Assembly: GCA_003331935.1 (NCBI GenBank)
Contig: QOQE01000017.1
Span: 1 to 35,761 of the forward strand
DNA from: Alphaproteobacteria bacterium
GTDB taxonomy: Bacteria > Pseudomonadota > Alphaproteobacteria > Rhodobacterales > Rhodobacteraceae
DNA length: 35,761 nucleotides
Direction of reading: 5' to 3'
Part shown: positions 1-7,372 of the stretch, piece after piece
Layout: each line of letters starts with the position of its first letter
How positions within the stretch are numbered: the first letter of the stretch is position 1
The notes under the pieces: model-generated
Database searches by the model: none
Told to the model about the DNA's origin: nothing
Seen by the model: the letters and a program-made list of their open reading frames with translations, nothing else
Translations under genes and position numbers: made by a program

Positions 1-74
1 ACTTTGAAATTTTTAGCATCCAGTTTCTCATAAACATACTTGGGATCTACAATATTTTTTTCATAATTTTCCAT
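1..74 (-). CDS. N-terminal fragment of an unidentified protein (runs off the window)
   Basis: Reading the minus strand from an ATG at 72-74, an open frame runs without a stop to the window edge and gives about 24 residues beginning MENYEKNIVDPKYVYEKLD. A purine-rich stretch (AAAGGA) lies upstream on the same strand, somewhat far from the ATG. The frame is divergent from the amidohydrolase at 124, leaving 49 bases for both promoters. The fragment is too short to assign a family, and it could be a chance frame. Confidence 0.45.
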   Translation of the reverse strand, partial: MENYEKNIVDPKYVYEKLDAKNFK

Positions 75-123
75 TACTTTATTTTATCCTTTATTATTTT
101 TCTGTCACTCATAGAATAATATT

Positions 124-1164
124 ATGAGTGCGTATACTATTGATTTGGATTGGCTTAAAAGAGTAAGGGAAGATATAATCGATCCTGGTCAAAGGATAAT
201 TGATCCTCACCATCACTTGTGGCCAAAGACCGTTGCAGGTTCCTCAAATGTAAGGCGGCATCGCCTCTATAATTACATGCTTGAAGATTTTTGGGCAGAT
301 ACAAGTTCAGGGCATAATGTTACAGATAGTGTTTACATTGAGTGTTCAGAGTTTTTTTGGAATTCTGAAAATGAGCATTTTAATCCAATTGGAGAAACCG
401 AATACATAAAAGGCTTAGCACAACTTTCTCAGGAAAATGCTAAAAAGACAACAATTTCAGGAATAATTGGTCATGCTAACATGTTACTAGGAAAAGATGT
501 AGATGAGGTTCTAGAGAGGCATCTTGATATTGGAGGAAACCTTTTTAAAGGTATCCGGCATGCGGGGAGCTGGGATCCCAGCGATACGATAAATAATTCA
601 CATCACAATCCACCGAAAGAAATGTATCTAATGAAAGAATTTGGGGAAGGGCTAAAAGTTTTATCTGGAAAAGGACTTGTGTTTGAGGCATGGCAATATC
701 ATCATCAACTACTCCAAGTTGCCCATTTGGCAAGAAACAACCCTGATCTTGTAATTGTTTTAGATCATTTTAGTGGTCCTTTGGGGATTGGCCCATATTC
801 CACGATAAAAGAACAGGTTTATGAAAATTGGAAGAAAGATCTAAAGGAATTATCCCAGTATAAGAATGTTTTTGCTAAATTAGGCGGGTTAGCTATGCCA
901 ATAAATGGGCTTGGTTTTGAAGCAAACCCAAATCCTCCTACTTCTGACGAGTTTATGGCACTTCAGAGACAATTTTATTTAACGACTATAGATTTTTTTG
1001 GATCAGAACGATGCATGTTTGAAAGCAATTTTCCCGTAGATAAGTATTCGGTCTCCTATCAAGTTTTATGGAATTCCTTTAAAAATCTGGTAAAGGATTT
1101 TAGCGAAACAGATAAGAACAATCTTTTCTTTAAGACAGCGAGTAATGTTTACAGTATTCCATAG
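124..1164 (+). CDS. Amidohydrolase family protein (TIM-barrel metal-dependent hydrolase)
   Basis: This 346-residue protein looks like an amidohydrolase-2 family TIM-barrel hydrolase, the group that includes L-fuconolactonase-like lactonases and decarboxylases. Visible marks are the N-terminal metal-binding DPHHHLW (residues 27-33, HxH at 29/31), a GIRH strand near 143-146, the VLDHFSG strand around 212-218 and the C-terminal ESNFPVDK (300-307), whose Asp is the usual last metal ligand. The length is normal for the family and there is no signal peptide, so it should be cytoplasmic. The ATG at 124 is the first good start. The gene stands alone on the plus strand and converges on the EamA gene 29 bases downstream. 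Substrate unknown; a sugar lactone or a 2-pyrone-type carboxylate are family possibilities only. Confidence 0.85.
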   Translation: MSAYTIDLDWLKRVREDIIDPGQRIIDPHHHLWPKTVAGSSNVRRHRLYNYMLEDFWADTSSGHNVTDSVYIECSEFFWNSENEHFNPIGETEYIKGLAQLSQENAKKTTISGIIGHANMLLGKDVDEVLERHLDIGGNLFKGIRHAGSWDPSDTINNSHHNPPKEMYLMKEFGEGLKVLSGKGLVFEAWQYHHQLLQVAHLARNNPDLVIVLDHFSGPLGIGPYSTIKEQVYENWKKDLKELSQYKNVFAKLGGLAMPINGLGFEANPNPPTSDEFMALQRQFYLTTIDFFGSERCMFESNFPVDKYSVSYQVLWNSFKNLVKDFSETDKNNLFFKTASNVYSIP

Positions 1165-1193
1165 TGGCATTTAAACATTTTCAAAAAAGTGCT

Positions 1194-2063
1194 TTAAATG
1201 GTTTGTTTGGGTTGAACAAGGAATATTCCCGTCATTATCATAGCTAAAGATATCCACACAAAAACGGAGTGACTTTCACCTAGGATAATTATTCCCCATA
1301 CCACGCCAAAAAACGTCACAAGATATCCCACTTGAGATGAAAAGACCGATCCTGCTCTTCCAATGAGATAAATAAATATTGAGTATGCAGTAGCACTAAT
1401 GAACCCGAGACCTAAAGTTGAGATAAACAAGTATATATTCGTTGGCTGCAGTATGAAAAATTGATCCATAACTAAAGAAAGCAAAAAGGTTATTATTGCG
1501 GAGACAAAGGACACTGCACAAACTAAGCGGATAGGTCCAAAATTTTGTAATGCTAGTCGATCAATGTAGATATTTTCCAGGGCATAACATAGAGCGCAAT
1601 TAAGGGCGAGTAAGACCCAGGGAATATCTCTTTTATCTGGCAAACTGTTTTCTGGGAGTATTAAAATTAGAAGGGCACAGAAACCGGTGATAAGGCCTAG
1701 CACTCTTCTCACCTTAAATTTATCCATTCTTAGGCCTAAGGCAATTAAATAGGTAAAGAGAGGAATTACTGAGACTGAAATCGATAACACACCAGCATCG
1801 AGGTACGCAACACAGGCATAAAAGATAATATTGGGAATAACTACAGATAGAAAAGTTATTATAATTATAGGAAGAAACATTGTTTTAGGAATAATAATTT
1901 TTCCGTGCCTAAAGAATACATAAATTAATAGAATGAGGCCACTAAATAAACTTTGCCAGAAGGTCAAGCCAATGGGAGTTCCGCCAGCCGTTATAGCAAT
2001 TTTACCGAGTGTAAAGCTTAGGCCCCATCCAAGACCAAGTATAATTAAAATTAAGAAATTCAC
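1194..2063 (-). CDS. EamA/DMT-family transporter (probable exporter)
   Basis: A 289-residue, very hydrophobic protein with about ten predicted membrane spans in two similar halves, as in the EamA (drug/metabolite transporter) family. It opens with a GLGWGLSFTLGK segment typical of the first helix of EamA proteins. The inferred role is efflux of a small metabolite across the inner membrane. The start is a GTG whose bases overlap the TGA of the upstream unknown gene (GTGA, 2060-2063), which suggests translational coupling. It is the last gene of the kynU-LysE-unknown-EamA operon. The transported compound cannot be read from sequence. Confidence 0.88.
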   Translation of the reverse strand: MNFLILIILGLGWGLSFTLGKIAITAGGTPIGLTFWQSLFSGLILLIYVFFRHGKIIIPKTMFLPIIIITFLSVVIPNIIFYACVAYLDAGVLSISVSVIPLFTYLIALGLRMDKFKVRRVLGLITGFCALLILILPENSLPDKRDIPWVLLALNCALCYALENIYIDRLALQNFGPIRLVCAVSFVSAIITFLLSLVMDQFFILQPTNIYLFISTLGLGFISATAYSIFIYLIGRAGSVFSSQVGYLVTFFGVVWGIIILGESHSVFVWISLAMIMTGIFLVQPKQTI

Positions 2064-2506
2064 GTCCGATATTTCCCAAGGTAATTTTTATTTTTTGGGG
2101 GCTGGGGATTATTTTTTGGGTTTGAGTCTATCATCTTAATCTCCTCAATTTTATTTTCGGCGTTAAATTCTACTAAATCATTGTAAAGAGAAACAGCGCG
2201 TTGCTTTTCATATATTTGTTTGTCACCGAAGTAAAAAGCGAATGATTTTGAGTGTTTAATATTTTTTTCAGAGTCTTCCACTACTGACTTAGTCCAATGG
2301 TATAATGGGTAATCTTTAATATCATTTTGCTCAGCCTCTTTCACATAATCCAAAAATCCATCAAGCGTACACACGGGTCTAGTCTGATGTTTTCTTGCGA
2401 TCACATTTATTTTCCTAGATATGTCCAAATTGCTATCACTCCTTAAATCATCCGCTAAGTCTTGTGGAAGCTTTATCCTTACTTGGTACAACCATTCATT
2501 ATTCAT
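2060..2506 (-). CDS. Unrecognised soluble protein between two exporter genes
   Basis: About 148 residues from the ATG at 2504-2506. A TTG at 2519-2521, overlapping the LysE stop by four bases, would add five residues, and neither start has a clear ribosome binding site. I do not recognise the family. The N-terminal half is folded-looking and mixed in charge (MNNEWLYQVRIKLPQDL at the start), the middle is rich in Tyr, Trp and charged residues, and the C-terminal 25 residues are Pro/Asn/Lys-rich and probably disordered. It has no signal peptide or membrane segment. It is locked between a LysE-type and an EamA-type exporter gene with overlapping ends on both sides, so it is very likely co-translated with them. 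Its function is unknown. Confidence 0.7.
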   Translation of the reverse strand: MNNEWLYQVRIKLPQDLADDLRSDSNLDISRKINVIARKHQTRPVCTLDGFLDYVKEAEQNDIKDYPLYHWTKSVVEDSEKNIKHSKSFAFYFGDKQIYEKQRAVSLYNDLVEFNAENKIEEIKMIDSNPKNNPQPPKNKNYLGKYRT

Positions 2507-2517
2507 AACTTGTAAAC

Positions 2518-3114
2518 TCAAATTTTAGTCATGGAAAGAAAGCTGAGAACAGCAACTACTAATAATGAAGAGCCCATTATTATATTGATATATTTTTGTG
2601 TGCTAGGTTTTAAATTTATTTTTTCTATTGTTGAACCCAAAGCTAACCAAGCCACATGTAAAGGGATCCAGATTAAGTTCATAACAATAAATTTCCACGT
2701 TGTTTCTAAAACAAAATTATCTGGAAAGACCGCAAAACCAGTCAAAAGAATTGAGTGAAAAGCATACGCTTTTGGATTTACGAGCTGGAGAAAAATGCCT
2801 TCGATCAGTGTAGGTTCCTTTTGAGGGCTTACGAAGGCAATTTCAGAGCCTCTAAACATAATTTTAAGTGAGAGATAGACCAGGTATCCTGATGCAATAA
2901 AAAGAAAAATAGTTCTCATTACTGGAATAGAAAAAATCACGGAAGCAAACCCAGTAATAACGAGAGCCCATACTGACAGATAACCTATCGTTAATCCAAC
3001 AAGAAACTTTAGACCAACTTTAAAAGAGTATGCAGCACCTACCCCTGCCAGAGCTAATACTGCTGGTCCAGGGGTAGCAATCATAAAAAAAACGGCAAAA
3101 GCAAAGGCTATCAT
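2518..3114 (-). CDS. LysE/RhtB family amino-acid exporter
   Basis: A 198-residue inner-membrane protein with about six hydrophobic segments and the family hallmark ATPGPAVLAL (PGP motif) in the first helix, followed by the usual glycine-rich stretch. LysE/RhtB proteins export amino acids or related compounds by proton antiport; the substrate varies and is not predictable here. The ATG at 3112-3114 puts the PGP motif at the normal distance from the N-terminus, and the length is typical. It lies 22 bases downstream of kynU on the same strand and overlaps or abuts the next unknown gene, so it belongs to the kynU operon. A plausible inference is export of a product of kynureninase (alanine or anthranilate) or of kynurenine itself. 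Confidence 0.88.
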   Translation of the reverse strand: MIAFAFAVFFMIATPGPAVLALAGVGAAYSFKVGLKFLVGLTIGYLSVWALVITGFASVIFSIPVMRTIFLFIASGYLVYLSLKIMFRGSEIAFVSPQKEPTLIEGIFLQLVNPKAYAFHSILLTGFAVFPDNFVLETTWKFIVMNLIWIPLHVAWLALGSTIEKINLKPSTQKYINIIMGSSLLVVAVLSFLSMTKI

Positions 3115-3136
3115 TTTAGGTACGGGTTTCTCAAAG

Positions 3137-4327
3137 CTAGGTTACTTTCTTTCTATTTAAATATGCTGGAGTATCCCAAAGTCTCTTGGACAGTATATCT
3201 TCTAGGACCTTAACCGTTCGGATTATATCTTTTTCATTGATATAGAGCGGAGTTATGCCAAATCTAATAATATCAGGGGCTCTAAAATCTCCAACTATAT
3301 TTCTGTCTATTAAGGCCTGCATTATCGCATAACCAGACGGATGAGAAAAAGACACCTGTGACCCTCTCTCAGAGGGTTTTATGGGACTCTCTAATTGAAG
3401 GTCTGAACACGTTTGTTCAACCATATTAATAAATAAATCCGAAAGCTTTATGCTCTCTTCTCTTAGTTTATAAAAGTCGAGGTCTCGAAAAATATCTAGA
3501 GCTTTTTCTAAAATCGCCATTTGAATAACTGGAGGAGTTCCAACTCGCATCATTTCAATTGAAGCTGATTTTTCAAATGTATTCGTGAAATCAAATGGTG
3601 CCTTGTGCCCAAGCCAGCCTCTCAGAATAGGGTAACATTTTTTGATCAAATCAGGTCTTACGTAAATAAAAGCTGGCGATCCTGGTCCACCATTTAAAAA
3701 CTTGTACGTGCACCCAACGGCAAACTCACAATTTATTGCCTTAAGATCTAGGGGGATAGCACCAGCGCTATGCGCTAAATCCCAGATAATGGTTGAGCCA
3801 TTTTCGTGAACACTATTTGTAACTGCTTCTATGTCGAACATCGCCCCTGTTTTATAATTGACATGGGTAAGTAAAACTACATTTACGTCCTTAGTTAATG
3901 ATGAAAGGATGTCCGTGCTCTTTACTTTTCGAACCTCAAAATTTGAGTTTAAAGTATCAACAAGACCTTCGGCAATATAAATATCTGAAGGAAAATTATC
4001 AATGTCTGTAAGTATTATATTTCTTTGGGGATTTAGTTTTATAGCTGCTGCTAAAGCTTGGTAAGTCTTTATGGAAAGAGTGTCCCCAGCTACTATCGAG
4101 CCTTTATCCCCACCGATTAGATTAGCAATTTTATTTCCGACGATTAGTGGCTGTTCCATCCAATTAGATTCATTCCATCCTTTTATCAGCTTGCCACCCC
4201 ATTCTTTCACAATTACGCTTTCTGAGATGGACTCTATTTCTTTCAATGGTGGTCCCAAAGAATTACCGTCTAAATAGATCATACCTGGAGGGATATTAAA
4301 CAATGATTTTCTATATATAGGGTTCAT
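3137..4327 (-). CDS. kynU: Kynureninase
   Basis: Kynureninase is a PLP-dependent enzyme that cleaves L-kynurenine (or 3-hydroxykynurenine) to anthranilate (or 3-hydroxyanthranilate) and alanine in tryptophan breakdown. The 396-residue protein has the family's DGNSLGP near the N-terminus (20-26), VAGDTLSIKTYQAL (79-92), the PLP-ring aspartate in IWDLAHSAGA (D183) and the Schiff-base lysine in YKFLNGGPGSPAF (K209). Length is usual. It starts with ATG at 4325-4327. It heads a minus-strand operon with a LysE exporter, an unknown protein and an EamA exporter, and is divergent from the phzF-like gene across 131 bases. A TTGACT box (plus 4389-4394) may be its -35, but its -10 is unclear. No other kynurenine-pathway gene (tryptophan dioxygenase, formamidase) is in the window. 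Confidence 0.94.
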   Translation of the reverse strand: MNPIYRKSLFNIPPGMIYLDGNSLGPPLKEIESISESVIVKEWGGKLIKGWNESNWMEQPLIVGNKIANLIGGDKGSIVAGDTLSIKTYQALAAAIKLNPQRNIILTDIDNFPSDIYIAEGLVDTLNSNFEVRKVKSTDILSSLTKDVNVVLLTHVNYKTGAMFDIEAVTNSVHENGSTIIWDLAHSAGAIPLDLKAINCEFAVGCTYKFLNGGPGSPAFIYVRPDLIKKCYPILRGWLGHKAPFDFTNTFEKSASIEMMRVGTPPVIQMAILEKALDIFRDLDFYKLREESIKLSDLFINMVEQTCSDLQLESPIKPSERGSQVSFSHPSGYAIMQALIDRNIVGDFRAPDIIRFGITPLYINEKDIIRTVKVLEDILSKRLWDTPAYLNRKKVT

Positions 4328-4400
4328 TTAATTGTGTTCGTTCAAAATGATAATTGACTCGTTATATAGAATATAGGCATGCTTGGATAGTCAAATCTAT

Positions 4401-4429
4401 TTGAAACGCCAAACCTGTAGATCTATAAT
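4401..4429 (+). promoter_or_regulatory. Sigma70-like promoter of the phzF-arginase-pepT operon
   Basis: TTGAAA at 4401-4406 and a perfect TATAAT at 4424-4429 are separated by exactly 17 bases. They are followed by a strong purine-rich ribosome binding site (AGGAAGGAG, 4441-4449) and the ATG at 4459, so the leader would be about 20-25 bases. Confidence 0.65.
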
Positions 4430-4458
4430 TTTGATAAAATAGGAAGGAGCCATTTAGA

Positions 4459-5259
4459 ATGAAATCAATCCCATTTTACCAGGTGGATGCATTCTCTAAG
4501 AAAGTATTTTCGGGCAATCCAGCAGCGGTTTGTATCCTTGATGAATGGTTAACTGACAAAGTGATGCAGAGTATAGCATCTGAAAATAATTTATCCGAGA
4601 CCGCGTTTATAAATATGAATACTCAACCCATAGGTATAAGGTGGTTTACGCCCGAATGTGAGATGGGATTATGCGGTCATGCAACATTGGCAAGTGCTCG
4701 GGTTTTGTTTGACGAATATTTGGATAAAGACAAGAATGAGATTACTTTCTCTGCACAAAGAGGCCTTCTGAAAACAATTAAAAAACAAGAACAAATCTTT
4801 TTAGACTTTCCTGCTGATAAACCAATGGAACAAAAAATAAATGATGTTATTGAAGAAAGTGTAGGCGCCAAGATACGGCAATTGTTTAAGGGCCATGATG
4901 ATTACTTGGCAATTTTAGATGATGAAGATAGTGTTAGAAATACATCCGTTAACATGAGGAAAGTTTCTGAGCTTAACTCAAGAGGATTGATTATTAGTGC
5001 TAAGGGAGATGATTATGACTTCGTATCACGGTGTTTTTATCCAAAATCCAAAATAGATGAAGACCCCGTAACGGGCTCGGCCCATACTCTTCTCATTCCT
5101 TATTGGGCTGATATTTTAAAAAAGGATAATTTAAAAGCTTATCAATGTTCTGAAAGAGGAGGCTCTCTCAATTGCGAGCTAAAAGGGGAAAGGGTATTCA
5201 TTGGAGGTTATACGGCGCGCTACTTAGATGGGACCATACATCTAAACAGTGAAGATTGA
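4459..5259 (+). CDS. PhzF family isomerase/epimerase
   Basis: A 266-residue protein of the PhzF (diaminopimelate-epimerase fold) family, cytoplasmic enzymes that isomerise small acids; PhzF itself acts in phenazine synthesis but most members have unknown substrates. Seen in the sequence: FSGNPAAVC (18-25), the catalytic-glutamate segment NNLSETAF (E47, equivalent to Glu45 of PhzF), CEMGLCGHATLA (the glycine-rich acid-binding loop) and the C-terminal half counterpart EDPVTGSAHTLL. An AGGAAGGAG ribosome binding site nine bases before the ATG fixes the start. It is first in an operon with an arginase-family enzyme (12 bases downstream) and pepT. No other phenazine genes are present, so a phenazine role is not supported; an amino-acid derivative substrate is more likely from context. 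Confidence 0.88.
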   Translation: MKSIPFYQVDAFSKKVFSGNPAAVCILDEWLTDKVMQSIASENNLSETAFINMNTQPIGIRWFTPECEMGLCGHATLASARVLFDEYLDKDKNEITFSAQRGLLKTIKKQEQIFLDFPADKPMEQKINDVIEESVGAKIRQLFKGHDDYLAILDDEDSVRNTSVNMRKVSELNSRGLIISAKGDDYDFVSRCFYPKSKIDEDPVTGSAHTLLIPYWADILKKDNLKAYQCSERGGSLNCELKGERVFIGGYTARYLDGTIHLNSED

Positions 5260-5271
5260 TAGGGCAAGTCA

Positions 5272-6084
5272 GTGAAGCAGTCAGTAAAAGTACTTGGGGT
5301 ACCTGATGATATAAACTCTTCCTTTATGAGAGGACCGAGTGCTGCTCCACCTATAATTAGAGAGGCGCTGTATTCTGACTCTTCTATCTTATTTTCTGAA
5401 TCAGGTTTGAATTTGGATCAAGATGGTATCTGGGAGGATCTTGGCGATATCGAATTCTCAGGTGAGGTGGCAGTGGAAAATTTTAACAAGATTAAAACCT
5501 TTGTAAAAGATGTTTTGGCTTCAGATCAAAAACTTGTGTCTTTAGGGGGAGATCATTCGGTTTCTTGGCCTATTCTAGATGCCCATTTTGATATATGGGA
5601 CACTCTAGATATTCTTCATATCGATGCACATCCAGATCTTTATGATAACTTATTGGATAACAAGCTTAGTCATGCGTCACCCTTCGCTAGAATAATGGAA
5701 ACAGGAAGGGCTAACAGGCTAGTTCAAGTAGGTATTAGAACGTTGAATTCACATCAGCGTGAGCAGGCAGAAAAATTTGGTGTTGAGATACATCACATGA
5801 GAAATCTTGAGGGACTCAGTACCATGAGCTTTTCAAAACCAGTTTACTGCAGTATTGATATCGATGCTTTAGACCCAGCATATGCTCCAGGAGTTTCTCA
5901 CTTTGAGCCTGGTGGTCTATCCACGCGGCAATTAATAGATTGTATTAATGGATTCAAGGGGCGACTGATTGGTGCCGATATTGTCGAGTATAACCCAAAA
6001 AGAGACTTTCATAATTTGACTGCTATGGTTGCTGCAAAAATATTAAAGGAAGTAATTGCGCGCATTCATTGCGATAATTGCTAA
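5272..6084 (+). CDS. Arginase/agmatinase family ureohydrolase (plant-arginase-like)
   Basis: Ureohydrolases use a two-manganese centre to split urea from a guanidino compound (arginine, agmatine or similar). All metal ligands are visible in this 270-residue protein: H95 in GGDHS, D118/H120/D122 in IDAHPDLY, and D196/D198 in SIDIDALDP. The stretch PGVSHFEPGGLSTR and the later GADIVEYNPKRD...TAMVAAK resemble the plant arginase lineage more than classical bacterial arginase, as far as I can recall those sequences. The start is a GTG at 5272 preceded by AGGG. It sits between the phzF-like gene and pepT in one operon. Substrate choice between arginine, agmatine or another guanidine is open. Confidence 0.87.
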   Translation: MKQSVKVLGVPDDINSSFMRGPSAAPPIIREALYSDSSILFSESGLNLDQDGIWEDLGDIEFSGEVAVENFNKIKTFVKDVLASDQKLVSLGGDHSVSWPILDAHFDIWDTLDILHIDAHPDLYDNLLDNKLSHASPFARIMETGRANRLVQVGIRTLNSHQREQAEKFGVEIHHMRNLEGLSTMSFSKPVYCSIDIDALDPAYAPGVSHFEPGGLSTRQLIDCINGFKGRLIGADIVEYNPKRDFHNLTAMVAAKILKEVIARIHCDNC

Positions 6085-6101
6085 GATGATTAGGAGTGTC
6101 T

Positions 6102-7346
6102 ATGGAAAGCGAATTTAAAAATGAGTTAACTGAAAGGTTGATACGGTATACTGCTATTGATAGCCAAAGCGATGAACTTTCTGATCAATCACCAAGCACC
6201 GATCAGCAGTTTGATATGCTGAACTTGTTAAAGGCGGAGCTTGTTGCTTTGGGAGCTAAAGACGTTGAGCTCACAGACTATGGAGTAGTGTTAGCAACTG
6301 TGCCTGGGAATATATCAGCGCCATCTGTTGGATTTTTAGCGCATGTGGATACGGCACCACAATTCAATGCTTCCGGAGTTAAACCAAGACTAATTAAAGG
6401 TTATAATGGAGGAGATATCACTTTTCCTGATGACCCGGATTTGACTCTTTCACCAAACGAGTTCGAATACCTAAAGGATAAAAAGGGTGATGACATTATA
6501 ACCGCATCTGGAACTACATTGCTTGGAGCTGATGATAAAGCTGGAGTTTCAATAATAATGACCGCAATAAGTAACCTGTTACAAAATTCTGAATTAAAGC
6601 ATGGTCCCATCAGGGTGGCATTTACTCCAGATGAAGAAATAGGTCGCGGTGTAAAAAAACAACTTGCCACTGATCTCGGCGTAGACACGGCATATACTTT
6701 TGACGGGGGGGGAGTTGGAGACTTAGAATTTGAAACCTTTTCTGCAGATAAAGCGGAAGTCAATATTAAAGGTGTATCGATACATCCTGGTTTAGCTAAA
6801 GATAAGTTAGTAAATGCTATCCATATTGCAGCAAAGATTATTAGTACTTTGCCTCAAGCCACGCTTACCCCGGAAACTACGGAAGATAACGAAGGTTTTA
6901 TTCATGCTACAGATATGGTTGGAGGCTCCTCTGAAATGACGCTTCGCTTTATTCTGCGGGATTTTGAACTTGAAGGCTTAAAGAATAAAGGTGATCTTTT
7001 GAAGCAGGTATGTGAAGTGATAAACTCATCTGAGCCAAGAGCCGAAATAACCTGCAAAATCTCACCACAATACCGAAATATGCGTTACTGGCTTGAAAAG
7101 AATATGAGGCCTGTTGAGATAGCCAAGAAAGCTATGAAAAACTTAAACATTGAACCTTGCTCGAAACCTATAAGAGGTGGTACCGATGGTTCATTGTTAA
7201 CTGAGTTAGGTGTACCTACGCCAAACTTATTCACTGGTATGCAAAACATCCATGGCCCTCTAGAGTGGATATCTGTTCAAGATATGGAAAAAGCTACGTA
7301 TCTGTGTTTGGAAATCATAAAGGAGTTCTCAAAAGAAAAAGAATAG
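6102..7346 (+). CDS. pepT: Peptidase T (tripeptide aminopeptidase, M20 family)
   Basis: Peptidase T removes the N-terminal residue from tripeptides in the cytoplasm with a di-zinc centre. From the ATG at 6102 the protein has 414 residues, the family's usual length. Zinc and catalytic residues are visible: H81 and D83 in LAHVDTAP, D144 in GADDKAG, E178/E179 in TPDEEIGRG, D201 in FDGGG, and the C-terminal NIHGPLEWI histidine. A GTG at 6096 is also in frame, but it lies inside the TAGGAG ribosome binding site (6091-6096), which is ideally placed for the ATG at 6102. It is the last gene of the phzF-arginase-pepT operon, which suggests use of peptide-derived amino acids. It converges on the Rieske gene 26 bases away. 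Confidence 0.93.
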   Translation: MESEFKNELTERLIRYTAIDSQSDELSDQSPSTDQQFDMLNLLKAELVALGAKDVELTDYGVVLATVPGNISAPSVGFLAHVDTAPQFNASGVKPRLIKGYNGGDITFPDDPDLTLSPNEFEYLKDKKGDDIITASGTTLLGADDKAGVSIIMTAISNLLQNSELKHGPIRVAFTPDEEIGRGVKKQLATDLGVDTAYTFDGGGVGDLEFETFSADKAEVNIKGVSIHPGLAKDKLVNAIHIAAKIISTLPQATLTPETTEDNEGFIHATDMVGGSSEMTLRFILRDFELEGLKNKGDLLKQVCEVINSSEPRAEITCKISPQYRNMRYWLEKNMRPVEIAKKAMKNLNIEPCSKPIRGGTDGSLLTELGVPTPNLFTGMQNIHGPLEWISVQDMEKATYLCLEIIKEFSKEKE

Positions 7347-7372
7347 AGTGTTTCTTAAGAATTGCCTGATGC

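Noticed and set aside
1168-1200. Eight-base inverted repeat CATTTAAA/TTTAAATG between convergent genes as a terminator
   Set aside because: The stem is nearly all A-T with a 17-base loop, so it is expected by chance in such DNA.
6401-6763. Open frame of 120 codons antisense to pepT
   Set aside because: It lies wholly opposite a conserved enzyme core, and the translation has no recognisable features.
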